From: Streptomyces sp. Edi4 | Lineage (GTDB): Bacteria > Actinomycetota > Actinomycetes > Streptomycetales > Streptomycetaceae | Assembly: GCF_040253615.1 (NCBI RefSeq) | Contig: NZ_JBEJGY010000004.1 | Coordinates: 6,138,001-6,202,000, forward strand | DNA length: 64,000 nt | Direction of reading: 5' to 3' | Shown: one piece after another, positions 53,941 through 64,000 of the stretch | Layout of the letters: each line of letters starts with the position of its first letter | How positions within the stretch are numbered: position 1 is the first letter of the stretch | Program-made: the position numbers and the translations under genes | The notes under the pieces: model-generated | The model's input: the letters and a program-made list of their open reading frames with translations, nothing else | Told to the model about the DNA's origin: nothing | Database searches by the model: none

Positions 53941-54260
53941 ACCTGAGCCCGCCCGACACGCTGTGCCGCCGGATCCCGGGGAGGGTCCGGCGGGCTCGAA
54001 TCGGGGTATCTGCCCCTTGTGAGCCCTTGGTCCCCTTTGGGGTGTGACTCGGGCCACGAAGATTGCCCGTAACACTCCTCGGAACCATGCGATGACTTAA
54101 GAGGTAACAGCCGAGGAAGGAATACAGCGGCCAAGCGTGGCGCTGTGCAGCTCCGAGGTTCAGCCCGCGCCCCCGGCACATCCCCAGCCGGTGGTCGTCG
54201 GCTCCGGCCCGATCCTGGGCGGGGCCGGAAGCCGTTTTCCATCGTTTCGAGAGGTTGTTC
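53941..54260. other. Intergenic region upstream of hrdB
   Basis: A 320-bp spacer with no credible gene, containing the candidate hrdB promoters (54069-54106) and the mRNA leader. It also holds a run of GGGG/CCCC half-sites around 54000-54045 with no clear terminator. Confidence 0.6.
54069..54106 (+). promoter_or_regulatory. Candidate ECF-type promoters for hrdB
   Basis: GTAAC (54069-54073), 16 bp, then CGATGA (54090-54095) has the shape of an ECF-sigma promoter. Overlapping it, GGAAC (54081-54085), 18 bp, then GTA (54104-54106) resembles a SigR-type promoter with changes. In Streptomyces hrdB is reported to be transcribed by the ECF sigma ShbA and also by SigR, so both are plausible. The assignment is by eye. 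Confidence 0.45.
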
Positions 54261-55826
54261 GTGTCGGCCAGCACATCCCGTACGCTCCCGCCGGAGATCG
54301 CCGAGTCCGAGTCTGTGATGGCGCTCATCGAGCGGGGAAAGGCTGATGGACAGATCGCCGGCGATGACGTGCGTCGGGCCTTCGAAGCCGACCAGATTCC
54401 GCCGACCCAGTGGAAGAATGTTCTGCGCAGCCTCAACCAGATCCTCGAGGAAGAGGGTGTGACGCTGATGGTCAGTGCCGCGGAATCACCGAAGCGCACA
54501 CGCAAGAGCGTCGCAGCGAAGAGCCCGGCGAAGCGCACCGCCACCAAGACGGTCGCGGCCAAGACGACCGTGACCACCACCAGGACCGTCGCCGCCTCCG
54601 CGGCCCCGTCCGCGGCCCCGTCCGAGACCATGGACGTGCCGGCCGACGAGGCCGAGGACGCCCCCAAGAAGGCCGTCGCCAAGAAGGCGGCCGTGAAGAA
54701 GACCGCCGCCAAGAAGACGGTGGCCAAGAAGACCGCGGCGAAGAAGACCGCCGCCAAGAAGGGCGACGACGAGGAGGCCGTCGAGGGCGACGAGCTCCTT
54801 GAGGACGCCGCGCCCGGCAAGGGCGACGACGAGGAGCCCGAGGGCGAGAGCAAGGGCTTCGTCCTGTCCGACGAGGACGAGGACGACGCTCCCGCCCAGC
54901 AGGTCGCCGTCGCCGGAGCCACCGCCGACCCGGTCAAGGACTACCTGAAGCAGATCGGCAAGGTCCCGCTGCTCAACGCCGAGCAGGAGGTCGAGCTCGC
55001 CAAGCGCATCGAGGCGGGCCTGTTCGCCGAGGACAAGCTGGCGAACGCCGACAAGCTCGCGCCGAAGCTCAAGCGCGAGCTGGAGATCATCGCCGAGGAC
55101 GGTCGCCGCGCCAAGAACCACCTCCTGGAGGCCAACCTCCGTCTGGTGGTCTCCCTGGCCAAGCGCTACACCGGCCGCGGCATGCTCTTCCTGGACCTGA
55201 TCCAGGAGGGCAACCTCGGTCTGATCCGCGCGGTCGAGAAGTTCGACTACACCAAGGGCTACAAGTTCTCCACGTACGCCACCTGGTGGATCCGTCAGGC
55301 GATCACCCGCGCCATGGCCGACCAGGCCCGCACCATCCGTATCCCGGTGCACATGGTCGAGGTCATCAACAAGCTCGCGCGCGTCCAGCGCCAGATGCTC
55401 CAGGACCTGGGCCGCGAGCCCACCCCGGAGGAGCTGGCCAAGGAGCTCGACATGACCCCCGAGAAGGTCATCGAGGTCCAGAAGTACGGGCGTGAGCCGA
55501 TCTCGCTGCACACCCCCCTGGGTGAGGACGGCGACAGCGAGTTCGGTGACCTCATCGAGGACTCCGAGGCGGTCGTTCCGGCCGACGCGGTCAGCTTCAC
55601 GCTCCTCCAGGAGCAGCTGCACTCGGTGCTCGACACCCTCTCCGAGCGTGAGGCGGGCGTGGTCTCCATGCGCTTCGGTCTCACCGACGGCCAGCCCAAG
55701 ACGCTGGACGAGATCGGCAAGGTCTACGGCGTGACGCGTGAGCGGATCCGCCAGATCGAGTCCAAGACCATGTCGAAGCTGCGCCACCCGTCGCGTTCGC
55801 AGGTGCTGCGCGACTACCTCGACTAG
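54261..55826 (+). CDS. hrdB: Principal RNA polymerase sigma factor HrdB
   Basis: A 521-residue group 1 sigma factor. Region 1.1 lies in residues 1-75 ([28 protein letters not shown]). Residues about 80-225 are a histone-H1-like Lys/Ala repeat ([14 protein letters not shown]) and an acidic tract, typical of streptomycete HrdB. Region 1.2 [16 protein letters not shown], region 2 [59 protein letters not shown], region 3 and region 4.2 [23 protein letters not shown] follow. The GTG at 54261 has GAGAGG six bases upstream. It is single-gene and ends with a strong terminator. Confidence 0.98.
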   Translation: MSASTSRTLPPEIAESESVMALIERGKADGQIAGDDVRRAFEADQIPPTQWKNVLRSLNQILEEEGVTLMVSAAESPKRTRKSVAAKSPAKRTATKTVAAKTTVTTTRTVAASAAPSAAPSETMDVPADEAEDAPKKAVAKKAAVKKTAAKKTVAKKTAAKKTAAKKGDDEEAVEGDELLEDAAPGKGDDEEPEGESKGFVLSDEDEDDAPAQQVAVAGATADPVKDYLKQIGKVPLLNAEQEVELAKRIEAGLFAEDKLANADKLAPKLKRELEIIAEDGRRAKNHLLEANLRLVVSLAKRYTGRGMLFLDLIQEGNLGLIRAVEKFDYTKGYKFSTYATWWIRQAITRAMADQARTIRIPVHMVEVINKLARVQRQMLQDLGREPTPEELAKELDMTPEKVIEVQKYGREPISLHTPLGEDGDSEFGDLIEDSEAVVPADAVSFTLLQEQLHSVLDTLSEREAGVVSMRFGLTDGQPKTLDEIGKVYGVTRERIRQIESKTMSKLRHPSRSQVLRDYLD

Positions 55827-55843
55827 GTCACGGTCGTTACGAA

Positions 55844-55881
55844 CGAGGGCCCGGTCTCCCCGGCGGGAGACCGGGCCCTCG
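55844..55881 (+). terminator. hrdB terminator
   Basis: A perfect 17-bp stem (55844-55860 with 55865-55881) and a CGGC loop, 18 nt after the hrdB stop. The strongest hairpin in the window. Confidence 0.9.
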
Positions 55882-55958
55882 CGCGTACCCGCAGGTGCGG
55901 TGTGCCGCTCGTTGAATGACGCTGGGTGTGCCCGCGTCACCGAGAGTCAGGAGACCCT

Positions 55959-56777
55959 ATGCGCCGCTCCACCGCCCGAGCCGTCATGGGGGCGGCCGCC
56001 CTCGCGGTCACCGCCCTGGGCGCGCCACCGCCCGCGGTTGCCGACGAGATCGTCATCGGGGGAAAAAAGGTCCAGATCTCGGACAGCCCCTGGGTGGTGG
56101 CCCTCTCCAGTCGTGACCGGTTCGGACGTACGCGCGCGGGCCAGTTCTGCGGGGGAGTGGTGGTCGCGCCCACCACGGTCCTGACGGCCGCCCACTGCCT
56201 GCGCAACGACGTGCTGGGCATGGCCGTGAGCCAGGTCCGCGACCTCAAGGTGATCGCGGACCGCACGGACCTGAAGACCGCCGACGGCCAGGAGATCCCG
56301 GTGAGCGCCACCTGGGTGAATCCGGGGTACAACACGGCGACCAACGCGGGCGACTGGGCCACGCTCACCCTGTCCAAGCCGCTGCCGGCCTCCTCGGTGA
56401 TCCCGCTGGCCCCGGCGGGCGACCCGGGCTATCAGCCCGACACCCGGGCCACGGTCTACGGCTGGGGCGACACGACGGGTGCGGGCCGCTATCCGACCAC
56501 CCTGCACGCGGGAGCCGTGTCGGTGCTGCCGGACGACGCTTGTGCGCGCGCCTACCCGCCGAACTCCGAAGGGTCCTACGACCCGGCCACCATGCTGTGC
56601 GCGGGCGATCCCAAGGGCGGCCACGACGCCTGTCAGGGCGACAGCGGCGGGCCGCTGGTGGCCGGGGGCAGGCTCATCGGCCTGGTGTCCTGGGGAAACG
56701 GCTGCGCCAAGGCCGAGTTCCCCGGTGTGTACACCCGGGTGTCGGCCGTCTCCCTGCCGTCGGGCACGGCTTCCTGA
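55959..56777 (+). CDS. Secreted trypsin-like serine protease
   Basis: A 272-residue chymotrypsin-fold protease with a Sec signal peptide ending AVADEIVIGGKKV; IVIGGK resembles the mature N-terminus of trypsins. Triad: His in LTAAHC, Asp in NAGDWATLTL and Ser in CQGDSGGPL; the S1-pocket Asp is the residue six before the catalytic Ser (GGHDACQGDSGG), so Arg/Lys specificity is expected. Cys pairs CGG...AHC and CAGDP...CQGD match trypsin disulfides. ATG 55959 behind AGGAG. It ends in a hairpin shared with the convergent DUF7455 gene. Confidence 0.92.
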   Translation: MRRSTARAVMGAAALAVTALGAPPPAVADEIVIGGKKVQISDSPWVVALSSRDRFGRTRAGQFCGGVVVAPTTVLTAAHCLRNDVLGMAVSQVRDLKVIADRTDLKTADGQEIPVSATWVNPGYNTATNAGDWATLTLSKPLPASSVIPLAPAGDPGYQPDTRATVYGWGDTTGAGRYPTTLHAGAVSVLPDDACARAYPPNSEGSYDPATMLCAGDPKGGHDACQGDSGGPLVAGGRLIGLVSWGNGCAKAEFPGVYTRVSAVSLPSGTAS

Positions 56778-56790
56778 CGCGGACATGAGA

Positions 56791-56828
56791 ACGGGCGGCA
56801 CTCCCCCTGCACGGGGAGTGCCGCCCGT
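56791..56828. terminator. Bidirectional terminator between trypsin and DUF7455 genes
   Basis: A perfect 16-bp stem (56791-56806 with 56813-56828) and a 6-nt loop in the 93-bp gap between convergent genes. Confidence 0.85.
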
Positions 56829-56870
56829 CGCCGGCCTTGGACCGGCCCTGGCTCGTCGTGGTGCGAGGTC

Positions 56871-57101
56871 TCAGCGATCCTCGTCGCCCGTGGACTCGGG
56901 CACCGCCGTGAGGCGGTCCGTCTCGTCCTGTATGTCAGCGGCGATCTTCTTCAGTTCCGGCTCGAACTTACGTCCGTGATGAGCGCAGAAGAGCAGCTCG
57001 CCGCCGCTGGTGAGGACTACGCGAAGGTAGGCCTGTGCGCCGCAGCGGTCGCAACGGTCGGCGGCCGTCAGGGGGCTCGCGGGGGTCAGAACAGTAGTCA
57101 C
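56871..57101 (-). CDS. Small zinc-ribbon-like protein (DUF7455)
   Basis: A 76-residue actinobacterial protein. CDRCGAQA and a following CAHHGRKFEPEL form a Cys2-Cys-His knuckle that could bind zinc. The N-terminal TTVLTPASPLTAADRCDRC is typical for the family; the function is unknown. It is conserved beside hrdB and parE in Streptomyces as I remember it. It is divergent from parE across 437 bp. Confidence 0.8.
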   Translation of the reverse strand: MTTVLTPASPLTAADRCDRCGAQAYLRVVLTSGGELLFCAHHGRKFEPELKKIAADIQDETDRLTAVPESTGDEDR

Positions 57102-57538
57102 GTCGCCTCTTCTCTAGCTCGACGAGCTGTCGTACCAGGGTCAACATCCAACCAGGCCGAAAACGTTCCCGCTCGTGGCTTTTCCTCGAAAACTTCTTGG
57201 GTCAAGGTGGCTGTCTGCTGCCGGTTGGCGGCGAATGAGCCGTATTGCGGAGCTTTACGGGTTTCGCGTTGCTTGTCTTGTCTGGTCCTCCCGGCGGGGT
57301 TGCCGGTTGTTCATGAGGACGTGCCCGGAGCCTAAATGGTTCATGCCCTGATTGGGAACGTGATATCCGCATCACCCCCAGGAGGGATCGAACATGTTTG
57401 CGACGCTGGACTAGCATGAGGTTTCGCGAGGGTGGCGTTACAACGGCTCTACCAGGCCTCGGTACCCTCTGACCGGCGACCGACGCCGGCCCCTTACCCA
57501 CCGGGGCGTCCATTGAAATTCAGCGAGGAGCGAACTGC
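57102..57538. other. DUF7455-parE divergent intergenic region
   Basis: A 437-bp spacer with lower GC than its surroundings, so it is probably a promoter region for both genes. It contains a GTGAT-N6-ATCAC dyad (57360-57375) and, 18 bp after it, the six-codon ORF described separately. Confidence 0.6.
57394..57414 (+). CDS. Candidate 6-codon leader ORF upstream of parE
   Basis: ATG-TTT-GCG-ACG-CTG-GAC-TAG encodes MFATLD. It is preceded by AGGAGGG (57380-57386) at 7 nt, which is a near-perfect ribosome-binding site, much better than most genes here. It ends 124 bp before the parE start. It may be a translated leader or just chance; there is no direct evidence for expression. Confidence 0.4.
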   Translation: MFATLD

Positions 57539-59656
<2,118 letters not shown>

Positions 59657-59689
59657 TCCCGGCCGGACCCCGGCCCGGGCCCCGCCCGG

Positions 59690-59727
59690 CGAACGCCGGT
59701 CCGCGCGCTCGCGCGGACCGGCGTTCG
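59690..59727 (+). terminator. parE terminator
   Basis: A perfect 16-bp stem (59690-59705 with 59712-59727), extendable by one pair, with a GCTC loop, 33 nt after the parE stop. Confidence 0.85.
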
Positions 59728-59858
59728 CGTCTCTCCACCCCTGGGTGCAGACGCGACGTCCACCCACGGTCCACCTCCGCGCCGATGCCTCTGAGCAGGC
59801 GGTTTCCGTAGCGTCCCAGGCGTACGGACCGTTCCGTTCCCGTCGCCTGGAGGCTTCG

Positions 59859-60389
59859 ATGTCCGCGCTCATGAACGTGTTGCCGGCCCTCGCCGCGGTC
59901 ACGCTGATCCTGGTACGCCAGTTCAAGCCGCAGCAGGTGGGCGGCTCCCGGCGCTGGTGGATGCTCCCCGCGCTGCTGCTGTTCTTCTCGGTGAAGAACG
60001 GCGGCCTGGTGGACCAGCACCACCGCTCGGGCTCGCTCGTGCTGCTGGGCGCGGAGGTCCTGATCGGGGTGCTCATGGGCGTCGGCTGGGCCCTGACGTC
60101 GAAGACCTGGACCGAGGCGGACGGCACGGTGTGGTCGCGTGGCACCGGGGCCACCGCCGGGATCTGGTTGCTCGGCATCCTCGTGCGCGTCGGGCTCGCC
60201 GGGCTCGGCGCCCTGGCCGGGATCCACCTGGGCATGGGTGCCATCCTGCTCGCCCTCGCCGCCTCCCTCCTGGTGCGCGGCGGCCTCCTGATGTGGCGGA
60301 CCCAGCCGGCCCCGGCGTCCTACGGTGCGCCGGCCGCGGCGGCAGGCGCCGGCTCCGCCCGGCAGTCCCGGCGCGGCTCACTCGACTGA
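59859..60389 (+). CDS. DUF1453 (CcdC-like) integral membrane protein
   Basis: A 176-residue protein with about five hydrophobic segments, beginning MSALMNVLPALAAVTLILVRQ and including WWMLPALLLFFSVKNGGLVDQHH and a C-terminal LGMGAILLALAASLLVRGGLLMW. The length, topology and GLVDQHH motif fit DUF1453. Function is unknown. The longer open frame upstream of ATG 59859 overlaps the parE terminator and is rejected. It is 116 bp before the DUF485 gene. Confidence 0.75.
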   Translation: MSALMNVLPALAAVTLILVRQFKPQQVGGSRRWWMLPALLLFFSVKNGGLVDQHHRSGSLVLLGAEVLIGVLMGVGWALTSKTWTEADGTVWSRGTGATAGIWLLGILVRVGLAGLGALAGIHLGMGAILLALAASLLVRGGLLMWRTQPAPASYGAPAAAAGAGSARQSRRGSLD

Positions 60390-60505
60390 CGCCATTTCCA
60401 TCACCCAATGGGGTGAAGGGGTGCTCCTGGCGAGCGCCGGGCGGGCCGCCTCTGCTCATCCTTGGGCACTGGCCCAACGGGGCCGTGAGCAAGGAGAGTT
60501 GTTCG

Positions 60506-61066
60506 GTGGAGAAGCAGGAAGGGCGTGACTCCGCGGCGGCGCGGATCGACGACCCTTGGTACGACACCATCGCCTCCGGGTGGGGCGAGCTGGAGGGCGA
60601 CGCGGTGGCCGCGACCGTGCCCGCCCAGCAGCGGGCGGGCGAGGACGAACGTGCCGGCGCGGCCGAGATCTACCTCGAAGTGCACCGCAGCGCGGCCTTT
60701 GGGGAGGTGCGCCGCCGCTATCGCCGGTTCGTCGTCCCGGCCGCCCTCGCCTTCTTCGCCTGGTATCTCGCCTACGTGATCACCGCGGTCGGCGCCCCGG
60801 ACCTCATGGCACGCCCGGTGGCCGGCGCGGTGAACGTGGCGATGGTCGCGGGACTGGCCCAGTTCCTCACCACCTTCCTGCTGACCTGGGCCTACGCCCG
60901 TCACGCCCGGCTGCGCAGGGACCACGCCGCGCTGGAGCTGCGCTGGGTCGTGTTCGAGCAGAACCAGCAGAACCGGCGCCACCACCGGCACAGCGGCCCC
61001 TGGGGAGGGACCATCACGGCCCGGCGGGACGAAGGACAGGAAACGACACGGGGAGCCGACAAGTGA
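60506..61066 (+). CDS. DUF485 membrane protein, ActP partner
   Basis: A 186-residue protein with a charged N-terminus, the motif YLEVHRSAAFGEVRRRYRRFVVPAALAFFAWYLAYVIT typical of DUF485/YjcH, and a second membrane segment (VNVAMVAGLAQFLTTFLLTWAYARHARL). YjcH genes usually sit directly before actP and are likely a subunit or stabiliser of that transporter. GTG 60506 with AAGGAG nine bases upstream. Its TGA stop overlaps the GTG of actP by four bases, so translation is coupled. Confidence 0.85.
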   Translation: MEKQEGRDSAAARIDDPWYDTIASGWGELEGDAVAATVPAQQRAGEDERAGAAEIYLEVHRSAAFGEVRRRYRRFVVPAALAFFAWYLAYVITAVGAPDLMARPVAGAVNVAMVAGLAQFLTTFLLTWAYARHARLRRDHAALELRWVVFEQNQQNRRHHRHSGPWGGTITARRDEGQETTRGADK

Positions 61067-62661
61067 TCGCCGGTGGGGACCAGCAGACTCTGGCGCTGCT
61101 CCTGTTCAGCGCGTTCGTGGCGGCGACGCTCGCCATCACCACCTGGGTGAGCCGCAACCGGCACGGCTCGGCCGAGGAGTTCTACACGGGCGGCCGGCTC
61201 TTCTCCCCCATGGAAAATGGTTTTGCCATCGCGGGCGACTACATGTCGGCCGCCTCCTTCCTCGGCATCTCCGGCCTCATCGCCCTGTTCGGCTACGACG
61301 GCATGCTCTACTCCGTGGGCTTCCTCGTCGCGTGGCTTGTGGTGCTGCTCCTGGTCGCCGAACTCGTCCGCAACTGCGGGAAGTTCACGCTGGCCGACGT
61401 GGTCGCCGCCCGGATGAGCGAGCGGCCGGTGCGGATCGCGGCGGGAACTTCCTCGGTCACCGTGTCCGTTCTCTATCTGGTGGCGCAGATGGTCGGCGCG
61501 GGCAGCCTGGTCGCCCTGCTGCTCGGTGGCACGAGCGGCGCCGCGCGGAACTGGACGGTGATCGGGGTGGGCGCCCTGATGGTGGTCTATGTGTCGCTCG
61601 GCGGCATGCGGGCCACCACCTGGATCCAGATCGTGAAGGCCGTCCTGCTCATGGCCGGCACGATCACCCTCACCGTGCTCGTGCTGCTGCGCTTCCACGG
61701 CGACATCAATCTGCTGCTGAACACCGCGGCCGAACACAGCGGCCACGGAAAGGAGTTCCTGGCACCCGGCCTCAAATACGGCGGCGACTGGACGGCGCGG
61801 CTCGACTTCATCAGCCTCGGTCTCGCCCTGGTCCTCGGCACGGCCGGACTGCCGCACATCCTCTCGCGCTTCTACACCGTGCCCACCGCCCGGGCCGCCC
61901 GCCGCTCGGTCATCTGGTCCATCGGCCTCATCGGCGGCTTCTACCTGATGACGATCGTGCTCGGCTTCGGCGCGGCCGCGCTGGTCGGCACCGCCGAGGT
62001 CAAGGCGTCCAACCCGGCGGGCAACACCGCCGTCGCACTGCTCGCCTACCACCTGGGCGGCGGAGCCGGCTCCACCGGCGGCACAGTCCTGTTCGCCGTG
62101 GTCGCCGCGGTCGCCTTCGCCACGATCCTCGCCGTGGTCGCGGGCATCACCCTCGCGTCCTCCGCCTCCGTCGCCCACGATCTGTACGCCTCCCTCAAGC
62201 GCGGGCACGCCAAGCAGCGCAGCGAGGTCGCGGTCGCGCGGGTCGCGGCGGTGGGGATCGGGGCGGTGGCCATCGCGCTCGGCCTGCTGGCCCGCGACCT
62301 CAACGTGGCGTTCCTGGTCGGCCTCGCCTTCGCGGTGGCCGCGTCGGCGAACCTGCCGGTGCTCCTGTACTCGCTGTTCTGGCGGAACTTCACGACGCGG
62401 GGCGCCGTGTGGTCGGTGTACGGGGGCCTGATTCCCGCGCTGATCCTGGTGCTCGTCTCGCCCGTGGTCTCGGGCAGCCCCGAATCCCTCTTCCCCGGCG
62501 TGGACTTCCAGTTCTTCCCGCTGCAAAACCCCGGCCTGCTCTCCATCCCCCTCGGGTTCCTCGCGGGCTGGCTCGGCACGGTGACCTCGCACGAGGTGGC
62601 GGACGAGCTCAAGCACGCGGAGGCGGAGGTACGGGCCCTGACCGGCGCGGGAGCGGCGTAG
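61063..62661 (+). CDS. actP: Cation/acetate symporter ActP (solute:sodium symporter family)
   Basis: A 532-residue SSS transporter with about 13 membrane segments. SRNRHGSAEEFYTGGRLFSPMENGFAIAGDYMSAASFLGISG is the signature start of acetate permease ActP, followed by YVSLGGMRATTWIQIVKAVLL and GLPHILSRFYTVP. It should take up acetate and related short carboxylates with sodium or protons. It starts with GTG 61063 inside the DUF485 stop. A response regulator lies convergently 12 bp after the end and probably controls carboxylate use. Confidence 0.88.
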   Translation: MIAGGDQQTLALLLFSAFVAATLAITTWVSRNRHGSAEEFYTGGRLFSPMENGFAIAGDYMSAASFLGISGLIALFGYDGMLYSVGFLVAWLVVLLLVAELVRNCGKFTLADVVAARMSERPVRIAAGTSSVTVSVLYLVAQMVGAGSLVALLLGGTSGAARNWTVIGVGALMVVYVSLGGMRATTWIQIVKAVLLMAGTITLTVLVLLRFHGDINLLLNTAAEHSGHGKEFLAPGLKYGGDWTARLDFISLGLALVLGTAGLPHILSRFYTVPTARAARRSVIWSIGLIGGFYLMTIVLGFGAAALVGTAEVKASNPAGNTAVALLAYHLGGGAGSTGGTVLFAVVAAVAFATILAVVAGITLASSASVAHDLYASLKRGHAKQRSEVAVARVAAVGIGAVAIALGLLARDLNVAFLVGLAFAVAASANLPVLLYSLFWRNFTTRGAVWSVYGGLIPALILVLVSPVVSGSPESLFPGVDFQFFPLQNPGLLSIPLGFLAGWLGTVTSHEVADELKHAEAEVRALTGAGAA

Positions 62662-62673
62662 GACCCCGCCGTC

Positions 62674-63357
62674 TCACACCGCCCACGCGTAGCGGTGTTC
62701 CGGGCGTCCCGTCTCGCCGTAGCGCAGGGTCAGGCGCAGGCGCCCGGACTGTTCGAGCAGACGCAGATAGCGCTGGGCCGTGGACCGGCTCAGGCCGGTG
62801 CGTCCGGCGACCTCGTGGGCGGACAGCGGGTGGTCGGCGTCGTGCAGGACGTCGCGGATCAGTTCCGCTGTCGGCACCGAGTGGCGGCTCGGCAGCCCGG
62901 TGCGCAGCGCGGCGAAGATCCGGTCTACCTGCTCCTGGTCCTGCGCCGCCGGCCCCGCGCCCGAGGTGTCCGCGGCCCGGTCCACCGTGCGCCGCAGCGT
63001 CGCGTACGCGTCGAGCTTGGCCCGCAGCCCCGCGAAGGTGAACGGCTTCACCAGATAGTGCAGGGCGCCGTGGCGCATCGCGGCCTGGACGGTCGCCACA
63101 TCGCTCGCCGACGTCACCATGATCACGTCGGTGTGGTGGCCCCGTTGGCGCATCCGGCGCACCAGGCTGAGCCCGGTCTCGTCGGGCAGGAAGTGGTCGA
63201 GCAGGACCAGATCGATCCGGTGGCGCTCCAGGGCGGCCAGCGCCTGCGCGGCGCTGTGCGCCCGCGCCGCCACCCGGAAGCCGGGAACCTTCCCGACGTA
63301 CGCCGCGTTGATCTCAGCGACCCGGAAATCGTCGTCCACGACCAGGACATCGATCAC
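62674..63357 (-). CDS. Response regulator of the DctR/CitB family
   Basis: A 227-residue two-component regulator. The receiver domain has VIDVLVVDDDFRVAEIN, phospho-Asp in VLLDHFLPDE, Thr/Ser in VTSASD and Lys in LVKPF. A linker and a C-terminal winged HTH (LSAHEVAGRTGLSRSTAQRYLRLLEQSGRLRL) follow. GTG start 63357 with GAAGGGA upstream; the longer frame is rejected. No histidine kinase is adjacent: downstream is actP convergently, upstream a divergent ABC gene, so the partner is elsewhere or outside. CitB/DctR proteins usually control di- or tricarboxylate uptake. Confidence 0.88.
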   Translation of the reverse strand: MIDVLVVDDDFRVAEINAAYVGKVPGFRVAARAHSAAQALAALERHRIDLVLLDHFLPDETGLSLVRRMRQRGHHTDVIMVTSASDVATVQAAMRHGALHYLVKPFTFAGLRAKLDAYATLRRTVDRAADTSGAGPAAQDQEQVDRIFAALRTGLPSRHSVPTAELIRDVLHDADHPLSAHEVAGRTGLSRSTAQRYLRLLEQSGRLRLTLRYGETGRPEHRYAWAV

Positions 63358-63525
63358 GACGCATCCCTTCCCGAGGCCGCGACAGCGGTGCCGCGCGCCG
63401 ATGTCGCGCTGAACTCCGCAGTTGTATCGCGCGCAAAACGAGCACAACAGGGGTCTGCGCGCAGAAGTACGTCCAGCGCGCACAAGGCTGACGCCCGCGG
63501 CGGCCCGCGCCTACGGTCCCGCTCC

Positions 63526-64000
63526 ATGAACACAGACACCAGCCCCGCCATCGAGCTGAGGGGCGCGGGCAAGGCGTTCCGTACGCCGTCGGGCGCCGCG
63601 CACATCGCCGTACGGGACCTCGATCTCACCGTGTGCCAGGGTGAGTTCGTGGTCGTCGTCGGTCCCACCGGCTGCGGCAAGTCGACCACGCTGACCCTGG
63701 TCAGCGGCCTGGAGGAGCCCACCTATGGTGAGGTTTTCGTGGCCGGGGAGCCGGTCCGCGGCATCGGGGACAAGGTCGGCTTCGTCTTCCAGCAGGACGC
63801 CGTCTTCCCTTGGCGCACCGTGCTCTCCAACGTCATGGCGGGCCCGCGCTTTCGCGGCGTGGCGAAGGCCGAAGCCAAGGAGATGGCCCGCGCCTGGCTC
63901 GCCCGGGTCGGCCTGAGCGCCTTCGAGGACCGCTATCCGCACCAGCTCTCCGGCGGCCAGCGCAAGCGCGTCGCGCTCGCCGCCACCTTTGTGAACGACC
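63526..64000 (+). CDS. ABC transporter ATP-binding protein, NitT/TauT type (3' truncated by window)
   Basis: The frame is open from ATG 63526 to the window end (158 codons), so the C-terminus is missing. It shows Walker A GPTGCGKST near residue 46, Q-loop FVFQQDAVFPWRTVLSNV and the signature LSGGQRKR. FPWRTVLSNV is the mark of the nitrate/sulfonate/taurine and related ATPases. TACGGT ends 8 nt before the ATG and no ribosome-binding site is seen, so it is probably leaderless. It is divergent from the response regulator; permease and binding-protein genes are expected beyond the end. Confidence 0.88.
   Translation, partial: MNTDTSPAIELRGAGKAFRTPSGAAHIAVRDLDLTVCQGEFVVVVGPTGCGKSTTLTLVSGLEEPTYGEVFVAGEPVRGIGDKVGFVFQQDAVFPWRTVLSNVMAGPRFRGVAKAEAKEMARAWLARVGLSAFEDRYPHQLSGGQRKRVALAATFVND

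Noticed and set aside
54520-54770. Histone-like gene within hrdB
   Set aside because: The Lys/Ala repeats belong to the normal N-terminal extension of HrdB and share its frame.

Overview
The window is a high-GC actinobacterial chromosome segment, almost certainly Streptomyces. Third-position GC is extreme, many genes start with GTG or TTG, and several starts look leaderless. The core order hflX - dinG - lexA/nrdR-nrdJ - rnhB - recQ - whiH - hrdB - parE matches the conserved region around the principal sigma factor gene hrdB of Streptomyces as I remember it. I see no tRNA, rRNA, insertion sequence, phage or CRISPR array.

Layout. 1-7.1 kb: the end of a RelA/SpoT-like protein, a secreted M1 peptidase, HflX and two tandem paralogous lipoprotein-like serine proteases. 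7.26-13.8 kb: a four-gene NRPS-independent siderophore operon (diaminobutyrate aminotransferase, two IucA/IucC synthetases, a GNAT acyltransferase) behind a candidate iron box. 13.8-20.9 kb: DNA-stress and dNTP genes (dinG, lexA with an SOS box, nrdR-nrdJ with paired NrdR boxes). 21-29 kb: TerD-like protein, DUF4937-type protein, histidine phosphatase, ADP-ribosylglycohydrolase, RNase HII, two hypotheticals and a RecQ-phosphoribosyltransferase fusion.

29.15-45.0 kb is the most interesting part: a compact aromatic polyketide gene cluster that looks inserted between recQ and a DUF4192 gene. It encodes a salicylyl-CoA 5-hydroxylase-like flavoprotein, a 6-methylsalicylate-synthase-type iterative PKS (KS-AT-DH-KR-ACP), an aryl-AMP ligase of the DhbE type, a VOC-fold metalloenzyme, a small coupled protein, a LysR regulator divergent from a 14-TM MFS exporter, a divergent acyl-CoA-dehydrogenase-like protein, a degenerate Sfp-type PPTase and a SARP activator. 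The SARP gene carries a TTA (bldA) codon. Three GCTTGA repeats at exact 11-bp spacing lie before the first gene, as expected for a SARP operator. I infer a route from 6-methylsalicylate through an activated thioester to a hydroxylated (gentisyl-type), possibly ring-opened product. I cannot match it to a named compound.

45-64 kb returns to core-like genes: DUF4192 protein with a repeat-rich N-terminus, glycogen-debranching-like glycosidase, NrtR-like Nudix regulator, a 23-bp minisatellite, a one-polypeptide ABC protein, whiH, hrdB, secreted trypsin, DUF7455 zinc protein, parE with a possible 6-codon leader ORF, a DUF1453 membrane protein, a DUF485-ActP acetate transport pair, a DctR/CitB-type response regulator and the start of a NitT/TauT-type ABC ATPase cut by the window end.
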